A stretch of 5,153 nucleotides of DNA from an uncultured Bacteroidota bacterium. GTDB taxonomy: Bacteria; Bacteroidota; Bacteroidia; Flavobacteriales; Flavobacteriaceae. Position numbers and translations under genes: made by a program. The stretch covers positions 1-5,153 of the forward strand of contig CAISUR010000304.1 in the NCBI GenBank assembly GCA_903888655.1, read 5' to 3'. Shown here piece by piece: positions 1 to 5,037 of the stretch; the stretch's first letter is position 1, and each line of letters starts with the position of its first letter. Below the pieces are notes generated by a model. It did no database searches, was not told the DNA's origin, and was given only the letters and a program-made list of their open reading frames with translations.

Positions 1-524
1 GTTTTATAATCCACTTTTCTCATACTAGAAATACCTTTTTTTCTAGTATCATTTCCTTCACCATTTCCAGTTGCTTCATATAGAGTGTCTTTATAAAATT
101 CCAACCCTTCTGTATATGCTTCATGATCATGAGGATAAGTATTTACAATGGTATAAGTCAGAACTTTTGGTGTAATATCTGAGACAACTTCTACTCTCGA
201 AGAATCCACTTCTTTTTCACCTTCAAAATAAATGTTTGCTTTAACGTTTTGATATCCTAATTTTTGATCTTTTAAAGAAAATGAGAATTTACTTCCACCT
301 TTCACACCGCCTACTTTTACATTATTGATAGAATAAATAATGCTATCAATTTTCTTGTTTTTACCATTTTTTATTTCCAAATCTAATGATTCTTTGGGAG
401 TGTATTGAGCCTTTAAAACATCTTCGTTGATACTAAAATAGCTTTCGACTGGATTTTTATCTTTGCAACCAACTGCTATTAAAGTTGCTAATAAAATGAA
501 TGTTAATGCGTTATATTTTCTCAT
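1..524 (-). CDS. Glutaminyl-peptide cyclotransferase lipoprotein (N-terminal part, cut by window edge)
   Basis: Seen: an open frame of 174 codons from ATG (522-524) that runs off the left edge, so the C-terminus is missing. The start MRKYNALTFILLATLIAVGC is a lipoprotein signal with lipidation Cys20. Lys-Asp-Lys follows, a charged stretch that could be a surface-export signal. Residues about 25-115 are strand-rich and look like an Ig-like beta domain. From about residue 124 comes a glutamine cyclotransferase domain, recognisable by NTYPHDHEAYTEGLEFY and LYEATGNGEG; Glu150 is the likely catalytic Glu by family comparison. Known: this beta-propeller family (papaya and bacterial type) turns an N-terminal Gln into pyroglutamate. 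Inferred: the protein is anchored in the cell envelope and caps exported proteins after signal peptidase I cleavage, a step widespread in Bacteroidota. The gene is divergent from the SRP RNA gene and has its own promoter. The family call is firm; localisation is inferred. Confidence 0.88.
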   Translation of the reverse strand, partial: MRKYNALTFILLATLIAVGCKDKNPVESYFSINEDVLKAQYTPKESLDLEIKNGKNKKIDSIIYSINNVKVGGVKGGSKFSFSLKDQKLGYQNVKANIYFEGEKEVDSSRVEVVSDITPKVLTYTIVNTYPHDHEAYTEGLEFYKDTLYEATGNGEGNDTRKKGISSMRKVDYK

Positions 525-549
525 TTTTAAAAGGTTGAATTTATAGCTA

Positions 550-583
550 CAAATGTATTATTTAAGATGTTAATTTCTTGCAA
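550..583 (-). promoter_or_regulatory. Bacteroidota-type promoter of the cyclotransferase gene
   Basis: Read on the minus strand, TACATTTG (557 to 550) matches the -7 consensus TAnnTTTG. A TTG -33 box lies at 583 to 581, with 23 bases between them. That is at the long end of the accepted spacing. Transcription would start around 542-545, giving a leader of about 20 bases before the ATG at 524. The -33 box abuts that of the opposite SRP RNA promoter. Confidence 0.6.
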
Positions 584-607
584 AAATATAAAAAGATTGT
601 ATCTTTG
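578..607 (+). promoter_or_regulatory. Promoter of the SRP RNA gene
   Basis: TTG (578-580), a 19-base spacer and TATCTTTG (600-607) form an almost ideal Bacteroidota sigma-ABfr promoter (TTG, about 19 bases, TAnnTTTG). The expected start, 4 to 7 bases after the -7 box, falls at 611-614. This is exactly where the closing stem of the SRP RNA begins. The near-perfect match fits an abundant housekeeping RNA. Confidence 0.82.
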
Positions 608-611
608 CATC

Positions 612-706
612 GGCAAGTCCTACACGACCAGCTCCTGCAGACTCCTCCAGGATGGGAACATAGCAAAGGTATGTGGTTGTAGCGGTGCGATGTAGGTCGC
701 TTGCCT
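612..706 (+). ncRNA. ffs: Signal recognition particle RNA, small bacterial type (4.5S RNA)
   Basis: This RNA binds Ffh to form the SRP, which targets nascent membrane proteins to FtsY and the translocon. Seen: the universally conserved helix 8 apex. CAGG (648-651) is followed by ATG (652-654), the GGAA tetraloop (655-658), CAT (659-661) and AGCAA (662-666). It matches the E. coli arrangement CAGG-UCC-GGAA-GGA-AGCAG element for element. The rest folds as one long hairpin: GGCAAG (612-617) with CTTGCC (700-705), CCTACA (619-624) with TGTAGG (691-696), ACC with GGT, and CTGCA/AC (635-642) with GTTGTAG (676-682). The length of about 95 bases suits the Alu-lacking small type. A promoter lies immediately upstream and seven Ts (706-712) follow the closing stem. 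Exact ends are inferred from the stem. Confidence 0.93.
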
Positions 707-713
707 TTTTTTA

Positions 714-743
714 ATTCCGAACTTGTTTCGGAATCTTTTTTTT
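714..743 (+). terminator. Rho-independent terminator after the SRP RNA
   Basis: ATTCCGAA (714-721) and TTCGGAAT (727-734) form a perfect 8-bp stem around a 5-base loop, followed by C and eight Ts (736-743). It comes directly after the T-run that closes the SRP RNA stem, so transcription meets two stop signals in a row. The core read on the other strand, GAAACAAGTTC, resembles a palindrome I recall as dispersed in flavobacterial intergenic DNA. Confidence 0.82.
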
Positions 744-744
744 A

Positions 745-766
745 AATTTGATTCTTAAATCAAATT
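745..766 (+). repeat. AT-rich inverted repeat ahead of the epimerase gene
   Basis: AATTTGATT (745-753) and AATCAAATT (758-766) are perfect 9-base inverted arms around CTTA. The hairpin would end 19 bases before the epimerase ATG at 786. It has no following T-run for the plus strand. It may be a leader hairpin, a protein-binding dyad or just AT-rich sequence; the function is unknown. Confidence 0.45.
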
Positions 767-785
767 GTTAATCCACTTTCCTTTT

Positions 786-1787
786 ATGAATTTATCTTGG
801 CAAATTGTTCGATTTGAATTAAAGGAAACTTTTTCAATAGCTTACGGTAATTATTCCTTTCGAGAAGCTTTAATTATTTCCCTAAAGTCTCACAATTATT
901 GTGGTTATGGCGAATGTACCGCAATTGATTATTATCAAATAAACTTACAAGATTTTGTTCAGAAATTGCATTTCATTAAAGATAAAATTGAAAACCAAAA
1001 CATCAACCATCCAACAGAATTTTATAAGTTTCTATTAACATTAGAGTTGCCGAGTTTTCTTCGTTCAGCATTAGATTGTGCATATTGGGATCTATATGGC
1101 AAATTAGAATCTAAGAGCTTTTTAGAACTAAATTCCATTACAATTAATCAACTTCCTGAATCATCAATTACGATTAGTGTAGCTCCAATTGAAACTCAAA
1201 TTCAAAAAATAAAAGCATCTTCTTGGAATACGTTTAAAGTAAAATGCAATCATTTTAATCAAGAGGAAATCAAAACGTTACTGAAACTAAATTATTGCAT
1301 CGCTTTAGATTCTAATGGAAGTTTTGAACAAGAGCAATGTACTTGGCTAGAGAATTATACCGATGTAGAGAAGTTTACCTATCTGGAACAACCCATGAAA
1401 AAAGGAATGGAAAACTTTTCCGCTCTTCATGCTAATTTATATGCCAACTGGATGGCCGATGAAGATTGTCAAAATGAAGCTTCATTAGAAATTTTGAAAC
1501 CACATTATAAAAGTATCAACATCAAATTAGTAAAATGTGGTGGATTAACTCCAGCAATGCAATTAATTAAAAAAGCAAGACAATTAAATTATAAAATAAT
1601 GATTGGATGTATGACGGAATCAACTGTGGGAATTTCAGCAGATGCTGTTTTAGCGCCATTATGCGACTATGCCGATTTAGATGGTGCCAATCTTATTGCA
1701 AATGATATCGCAAAAGGAACTAAAATTGAAAATGGTTGCATTCAACTGTCAGAAAAACCAGGTTTAGGAATTAAAATATTACATTAG
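786..1787 (+). CDS. Dipeptide epimerase, enolase superfamily (L-Ala-D/L-Glu epimerase-like)
   Basis: Cytoplasmic, Mg-dependent epimerase of dipeptides, 333 aa, a normal length for the muconate-lactonising subgroup. Numbered from ATG 786, the catalytic set is complete. The KxK motif is FKVK (Lys151, Lys153). Metal ligands are Asp175 (LDSNG), Glu201 (YLEQP) and Asp225 (ADED). The opposite-face base is Lys247 (NIKLVKCGG). MIGCMTES with Glu278 and the DLD motif (Asp297, Asp299), which in this family holds the substrate amino group, separate it from cycloisomerases and o-succinylbenzoate synthase. The start is the ATG at 786; a TTG at 765 lies within an AT-rich hairpin and is unlikely. No TAnnTTTG promoter is visible between the SRP terminators and this gene. 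Known: L-Ala-D/L-Glu epimerases recycle murein peptides, but Bacteroidota relatives can prefer other dipeptides, so the exact substrate is open. The dehydrogenase gene follows 44 bases later. Confidence 0.9.
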   Translation: MNLSWQIVRFELKETFSIAYGNYSFREALIISLKSHNYCGYGECTAIDYYQINLQDFVQKLHFIKDKIENQNINHPTEFYKFLLTLELPSFLRSALDCAYWDLYGKLESKSFLELNSITINQLPESSITISVAPIETQIQKIKASSWNTFKVKCNHFNQEEIKTLLKLNYCIALDSNGSFEQEQCTWLENYTDVEKFTYLEQPMKKGMENFSALHANLYANWMADEDCQNEASLEILKPHYKSINIKLVKCGGLTPAMQLIKKARQLNYKIMIGCMTESTVGISADAVLAPLCDYADLDGANLIANDIAKGTKIENGCIQLSEKPGLGIKILH

Positions 1788-1831
1788 AGGGCAAATATTT
1801 ACTGTCTAAAATCTAAAAATTAAAGTATAAA

Positions 1832-2635
1832 ATGAGTAAAGTAGTTTTAATTACAGGTGGCTCCTCTGGAATAGGAAAATCTATTGGCGAGTTTTTGCAT
1901 CGTAAAGGTTACCTAGTCTATGGAACTAGTAGAAACCCTGAAAGAATTACCAATTCTGTATTTCCACTAATTGCTTTGGATGTTCGCGATAAAGTAAGTA
2001 TTCAAAAAGCTGTCGCTGAAATTATTTCAAAAACAGGAAAGTTAGATATTGTAATAAATAATGCTGGTGTTGGTATTACAGGACCAATAGAAGAAATTCC
2101 GACCGAAGAAATCAAAAGTAATTTTGAAACAAATTTATTTGGACCTATTGAAGTCATGAAAGCTGTTTTGCCTCAAATGCGAGAGCAAAAATCAGGGTTG
2201 ATAATCAATATTACATCAATTGCTGGTTACATGGGATTGCCTTTTCGAGGTATCTATTCGGCTTCCAAAGGTGCATTAGAATTGATTACAGAGACTTTAA
2301 GAATGGAAGTCAAATCGTTTGGAATTCATATCACTAATGTGGCACCCGGAGATTTTGCAACAAATATTGCGGCGAGTAGATTTCATGCACCTTTAATTGC
2401 AGGTTCTGCTTATGAAATTCCGTATGGAAAAACATTAAAAATGATGGATGAACACGTTGATTCAGGGAGTAATCCTAACGAAATGGCAGAAGCTATTTAT
2501 AAAATTATTCAAAATCCTTCTCCAAAAATTCATTACAAAGTAGGTCTTTTTATGCAAAAATTTTCTATTGTATTAAAACGTATTTTGCCCGATAAAGTGT
2601 ATGAAAAAATGCTGATGAATCATTATAGATTATAA
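1832..2635 (+). CDS. Classical short-chain dehydrogenase/reductase (SDR family)
   Basis: NAD(P)-dependent oxidoreductase of 267 aa with a full Rossmann fold. Motifs in order: the nucleotide loop TGGSSGIG (residues 8-15); Arg35 after the second strand (GTSR), which favours NADP; Asp50 at the adenine pocket; NNAG (76-79); Asn101; Ser129; Tyr142-x-x-x-Lys146 (YSASK); and APGDFAT (171-177). The Asn-Ser-Tyr-Lys tetrad is intact, so it should be active. The C-terminal part (VGLFMQKFSIVLKRILPDKVYEKML, cited by ends only: Val237 to Leu261) is a hydrophobic tail like that of the 17-beta-hydroxysteroid-dehydrogenase-like subgroup, which reduces or oxidises lipophilic alcohols and ketones. The true substrate is unknown. 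With 44 bases between it and the epimerase and no promoter motif in the gap, the two are probably cotranscribed. The start is ATG 1832 after an A-rich leader. Confidence 0.9.
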   Translation: MSKVVLITGGSSGIGKSIGEFLHRKGYLVYGTSRNPERITNSVFPLIALDVRDKVSIQKAVAEIISKTGKLDIVINNAGVGITGPIEEIPTEEIKSNFETNLFGPIEVMKAVLPQMREQKSGLIINITSIAGYMGLPFRGIYSASKGALELITETLRMEVKSFGIHITNVAPGDFATNIAASRFHAPLIAGSAYEIPYGKTLKMMDEHVDSGSNPNEMAEAIYKIIQNPSPKIHYKVGLFMQKFSIVLKRILPDKVYEKMLMNHYRL

Positions 2636-2674
2636 GAAAATAGAGAAAATAGAATAGAATATAGATTTTCTTTA
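2636..2674 (+). repeat. Tandem 9-mer and weak AT hairpin after the dehydrogenase stop
   Basis: GAAAATAGA is repeated exactly in tandem (2636-2644, 2645-2653) and decays into further ATAGA units up to 2665. TAGAGAAAAT (2641-2650) can pair with ATTTTCTTTA (2665-2674), with one G-U pair and a 14-base loop. This might be a weak terminator ahead of the transaldolase promoter, but it has no GC-rich stem. Confidence 0.35.
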
Positions 2675-2684
2675 TTTGAATTCG

Positions 2685-2692
2685 TAATTTTG
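2685..2692 (+). promoter_or_regulatory. Likely -7 promoter element of the transaldolase gene
   Basis: TAATTTTG matches TAnnTTTG. It would place the transcript start near 2697-2699, about 36 bases before the ATG at 2735. No good TTG -33 box lies 17 to 23 bases upstream, so the assignment rests on the -7 motif and its position. Confidence 0.55.
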
Positions 2693-2734
2693 CGCTTTAT
2701 TAAAAATAAACACAACTACTTTAATATTTAAACT

Positions 2735-3391
2735 ATGAAATTTTTTATTGACACTGCCAATCTAAACGACATTAAAGAAGCGCAATCACTCGGTATTCTT
2801 GATGGGGTAACTACTAACCCTTCGTTGATGGCTAAAGAAGGAATCACTGGGAAAAATAACATCTTAAAACACTACGTTGATATTTGCAACATTGTAGATG
2901 GAGAAGTGAGTGCCGAAGTAAACGCTACTGATTACGACGGAATGATCAAAGAAGGTGAAGAATTAGCTGATTTACACGAACAAATTGTGGTGAAACTTCC
3001 GATGACTAAAGACGGGATTAAAGCTTGTAAATATTTTTCGGATAAAGGAATAAAAACCAATGTGACTTTAGTATTTTCTTGTGGTCAAGCATTATTGGCG
3101 GCAAAAGCTGGTGCTACTTTCGTATCTCCGTTTGTTGGACGCTTAGACGATATCTCTACTGACGGTTTGAACTTAATTCAAGAAATTAGAGAGATTTATG
3201 ACAATTATGGTTATGAAACTCAAATTCTAGCGGCTTCGGTTCGTCATACTATGCATATTGTGAACTGTGCTAAAATTGGTGCCGATGTTATGACTGGTCC
3301 ACTATCAGCCATTTTAGGATTATTAAAACATCCTCTAACTGATATTGGTTTGGCTCAATTTATTGCTGATTTCGAAAAAGGGAACAAATAA
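2735..3391 (+). CDS. tal: Transaldolase, small TalC/FSA-type
   Basis: Cytoplasmic class I aldolase, 218 aa, the usual length of the short transaldolase/fructose-6-phosphate aldolase family. Seen: FIDTAN (Asp6), GVTTNPS (24-30, Asn28), the Schiff-base lysine Lys87 in IVVKLPMT, TNVTLVFS (108-115), SPFVGRLDD (131-139) and AASVRH (166-171, with the phosphate-binding Arg). Known: true FSA enzymes carry Gln near position 59 and Tyr near 131, while transaldolases carry Glu and Phe. Here these are Glu61 (SAEV) and Phe133 (SPFVGR), so I call it a transaldolase of the non-oxidative pentose phosphate pathway, moving dihydroxyacetone between sugar phosphates. Automated pipelines may label it fsa. It has its own -7 motif and ends in a strong terminator, suggesting a single-gene transcript. 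The start is the only sensible ATG, at the conserved MKFFIDTA N-terminus. Confidence 0.93.
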   Translation: MKFFIDTANLNDIKEAQSLGILDGVTTNPSLMAKEGITGKNNILKHYVDICNIVDGEVSAEVNATDYDGMIKEGEELADLHEQIVVKLPMTKDGIKACKYFSDKGIKTNVTLVFSCGQALLAAKAGATFVSPFVGRLDDISTDGLNLIQEIREIYDNYGYETQILAASVRHTMHIVNCAKIGADVMTGPLSAILGLLKHPLTDIGLAQFIADFEKGNK

Positions 3392-3415
3392 TTGCAGTTT
3401 CAATTTTTATAAATA

Positions 3416-3451
3416 AAAAGCGATTTTCAAATTGAAAATCGCTTTTGTTTT
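3416..3451. terminator. Bidirectional intrinsic terminator between convergent genes
   Basis: Arms 3416-3430 and 3432-3446 are perfect 15-base inverted repeats (AAAAGCGATTTTCAA and its complement) around one base; sterically the loop would be larger. On the plus strand the stem runs into CTTTTGTTTT. On the minus strand it runs into CTTTTTATTT. It therefore can stop both the transaldolase transcript and the opposing lipoprotein transcript, whose stop codon lies at 3476-3478. Confidence 0.9.
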
Positions 3452-3475
3452 GGTATATATAGAAATTTGACTAGA

Positions 3476-4876
3476 TCATTTTAATTCCTCTTCAAAATGA
3501 ATATCAAACATATTTGTAAAACCATTCTTAATAGTTTTATCGGAATTTATAATTAATGTTCTATGTACTTTAGTAATAGCCCATTTGGCTCTTATATCTT
3601 CAAAGTTTTCACATTTTAATTCTGTAATAGGATTAAAATTATATTTACGAACATCTTTTTTCCATTGATCTATATTGTCATCCAAATTGATAGCAATAAA
3701 ATTATAATCAGGATATTGTTTCTTAAGTTCTATCACCTTTTTATGAACGGCTATTAAATGTGAATTTAACTTTTCTGACCAAAAAAACAAGACGGTTTTT
3801 TGTTTAATAATGTCATTTGAAGAAATACTTTTCCCATTACTATTTATCAATTTAACTTCTGGCAACTTTTTTCCAACGGTTAATAATTGAATGGCATTTC
3901 CAATCTTTAATATTTCGTTCTTTTTGCTGTTGTCTGTAGAATATTTATGGTATGTCTTTAAAAATTCTTGGTTATTAACCATATTTTGATCTTCTAATAA
4001 ATATTTCAACGCAATATTATTCAATACAATATTTTTAACTTTCTCATTTTTTATTAGTGTGTCAGCAATGTTCAATTTATTGATATTTGTTTTTAAAGCC
4101 AAATCTATTTCTGAAAAATGGTTGTGATAATTGATTGCTCCAACGTTGTTTAACATGTGATCGAGATACATGACAAAAGGAGAAAATTCAGTTAATTCTT
4201 TGTTACTGTAATCAATATTTTTTCTAAAAGCATAATAATCTTTCGGGAGCTTATCAGAAACATTTTCTCCTGTTCTCATTTTGTGAATTATGGGATAAAT
4301 TTCCTTTTTGGTATAGTAAGGAAAGTTTACAATTCCATTAGCATAAATATCAAAATCATCACTCCATTTAATCTCTGCTTTTTTGGCAGTATAATATTTC
4401 TTATTTAAGTTGTTGATTTTATTAATGTAAGTATTGAACTTATCCAATTTATAATCAAATACTTCAAACATGTTGTTTTTGTCTTTTTCGTTTCTCAAAT
4501 ACATATCCATCAAGAAATTATTTTTTTGATCTCCGCGACCACAAAAAACAATTGATTCATCAAAATCTTTAGAGTCAATATGAACCTTTATACTGTCGTT
4601 TTTGTCGAAATAAACGTATTGATATTCAGGTTCATTCTTAAATGTATATAATCCGGGTGTAAGAGAATCAAATTTTTTAAAGAACGTATTATCTTTTTTG
4701 AGAAATAGTGTGTCAATAACAATGTTATTTTTACAAAAAAGCACATATGGTTTCGATGGATTTGCTACTTCACCACCAAAATAGGCTACATAATTATCAT
4801 TTGAAAATTCTCTTTTACAAGAAGTACAAAATGACAAAAAAACTATAAGTACTAGTAAGATTCTTTTATAGGGCAT
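3476..4876 (-). CDS. Lipoprotein with degenerate thioredoxin-like C-terminal domain
   Basis: Predicted envelope lipoprotein of 466 aa, start MPYKRILLVLIVFLSFCTSC with lipidation Cys20. I chose ATG 4876 because an in-frame TTG at 4906 lies inside the -7 promoter box. Residues about 28-113 are strand-rich and end in YVYFDKNDSIKVHID, like the DUF4369-type domain that precedes TlpA/ResA-like thioredoxins in Bacteroidota. Residues about 115-330 are helical, charged and rich in Lys, Asn and Asp. From about 334 (VGKKLPEVKLINSNGKSIS) a thioredoxin-like fold follows: TVLFFWSEKLNSHL (361-374), FIAINLDD (393-400), then a final sheet ending LIINSDKTIKNGF. The CxxC site reads Leu-Asn-Ser-His (370-373), and the expected cis-Pro position reads KVHRTLI. 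Thiol-disulfide chemistry is therefore unlikely; a structural or binding role is my inference. The substrate is unknown. The gene is monocistronic by its flanks. Confidence 0.82.
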   Translation of the reverse strand: MPYKRILLVLIVFLSFCTSCKREFSNDNYVAYFGGEVANPSKPYVLFCKNNIVIDTLFLKKDNTFFKKFDSLTPGLYTFKNEPEYQYVYFDKNDSIKVHIDSKDFDESIVFCGRGDQKNNFLMDMYLRNEKDKNNMFEVFDYKLDKFNTYINKINNLNKKYYTAKKAEIKWSDDFDIYANGIVNFPYYTKKEIYPIIHKMRTGENVSDKLPKDYYAFRKNIDYSNKELTEFSPFVMYLDHMLNNVGAINYHNHFSEIDLALKTNINKLNIADTLIKNEKVKNIVLNNIALKYLLEDQNMVNNQEFLKTYHKYSTDNSKKNEILKIGNAIQLLTVGKKLPEVKLINSNGKSISSNDIIKQKTVLFFWSEKLNSHLIAVHKKVIELKKQYPDYNFIAINLDDNIDQWKKDVRKYNFNPITELKCENFEDIRAKWAITKVHRTLIINSDKTIKNGFTNMFDIHFEEELK

Positions 4877-4891
4877 TCTAAAATTAATAGT

Positions 4892-4908
4892 ATTTGTTCT
4901 GAACAAAT
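4892..4908. promoter_or_regulatory. 17-base perfect palindrome over the lipoprotein promoter (candidate operator)
   Basis: ATTTGTTC (4892-4899), T, GAACAAAT (4901-4908) is a perfect dyad. It covers the downstream half of the -7 box (4904-4911) and the predicted transcript start near 4897-4900, where a bound repressor would block initiation. No regulator is encoded nearby. In AT-rich DNA a chance dyad of this size somewhere in the window is possible, so the regulatory reading is an inference from position. Confidence 0.4.
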
Positions 4909-4911
4909 GTA
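4904..4911 (-). promoter_or_regulatory. -7 promoter element of the thioredoxin-like lipoprotein gene
   Basis: Read on the minus strand, TACATTTG matches TAnnTTTG and is identical to the -7 box of the cyclotransferase lipoprotein gene at 550-557. The transcript would start near 4897-4900, leaving a leader of about 20 bases before ATG 4876. No clear -33 TTG lies at 17 to 23 bases; the nearest is 28 bases away (4942 to 4940). Confidence 0.58.
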
Positions 4912-5007
4912 TTTAGATGCTTTTGAATTTATTGTTAACCAATAGTTAAAGTATATTTTATTATTTTTTTCAATTTATAAACCGCCCCAACTAACATGAT
5001 TTTTTTG

Positions 5008-5015
5008 TAATTTTG
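5008..5015 (+). promoter_or_regulatory. -7 promoter element of the right-edge secreted protein gene
   Basis: TAATTTTG matches TAnnTTTG and equals the -7 box ahead of the transaldolase. It predicts a start near 5020-5022 and a leader of about 17 bases before ATG 5038. Upstream is a small GC patch (ACCGCCCC, from 4981) that is unusual in this AT-rich spacer; no good -33 TTG is visible at standard spacing. Confidence 0.55.
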
Positions 5016-5037
5016 AAAAACATAACTTTTCTAAATC

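Noticed and set aside
612..706. Possible riboswitch or tmRNA instead of SRP RNA
   Set aside because: The CAGG/GGAA/AGCAA helix 8 apex and the single long hairpin are specific to SRP RNA. There is no tRNA-like end or coding tag.
765..785. Extension of the epimerase to a TTG start at 765 (7 extra residues)
   Set aside because: The TTG is inside an AT-rich hairpin arm, has no ribosome binding site, and the ATG at 786 gives the normal family N-terminus.
2671..2678. TTTATTTG as an alternative -7 box for the transaldolase gene
   Set aside because: It lacks the initial TA of TAnnTTTG, and the full match at 2685-2692 is better and better placed.
4877..4906. Extension of the thioredoxin-like lipoprotein to a TTG start at 4906 (10 extra residues)
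   Set aside because: The TTG forms the last three bases of the TAnnTTTG promoter box and would lie upstream of the transcript start. The ATG at 4876 gives a compact lipoprotein signal peptide.
4935..4949. Inverted repeat TTAAC-CAATA-GTTAA in the divergent intergenic region
   Set aside because: The arms are only 5 bases in AT-rich DNA, well within chance, and it does not overlap a visible promoter box.
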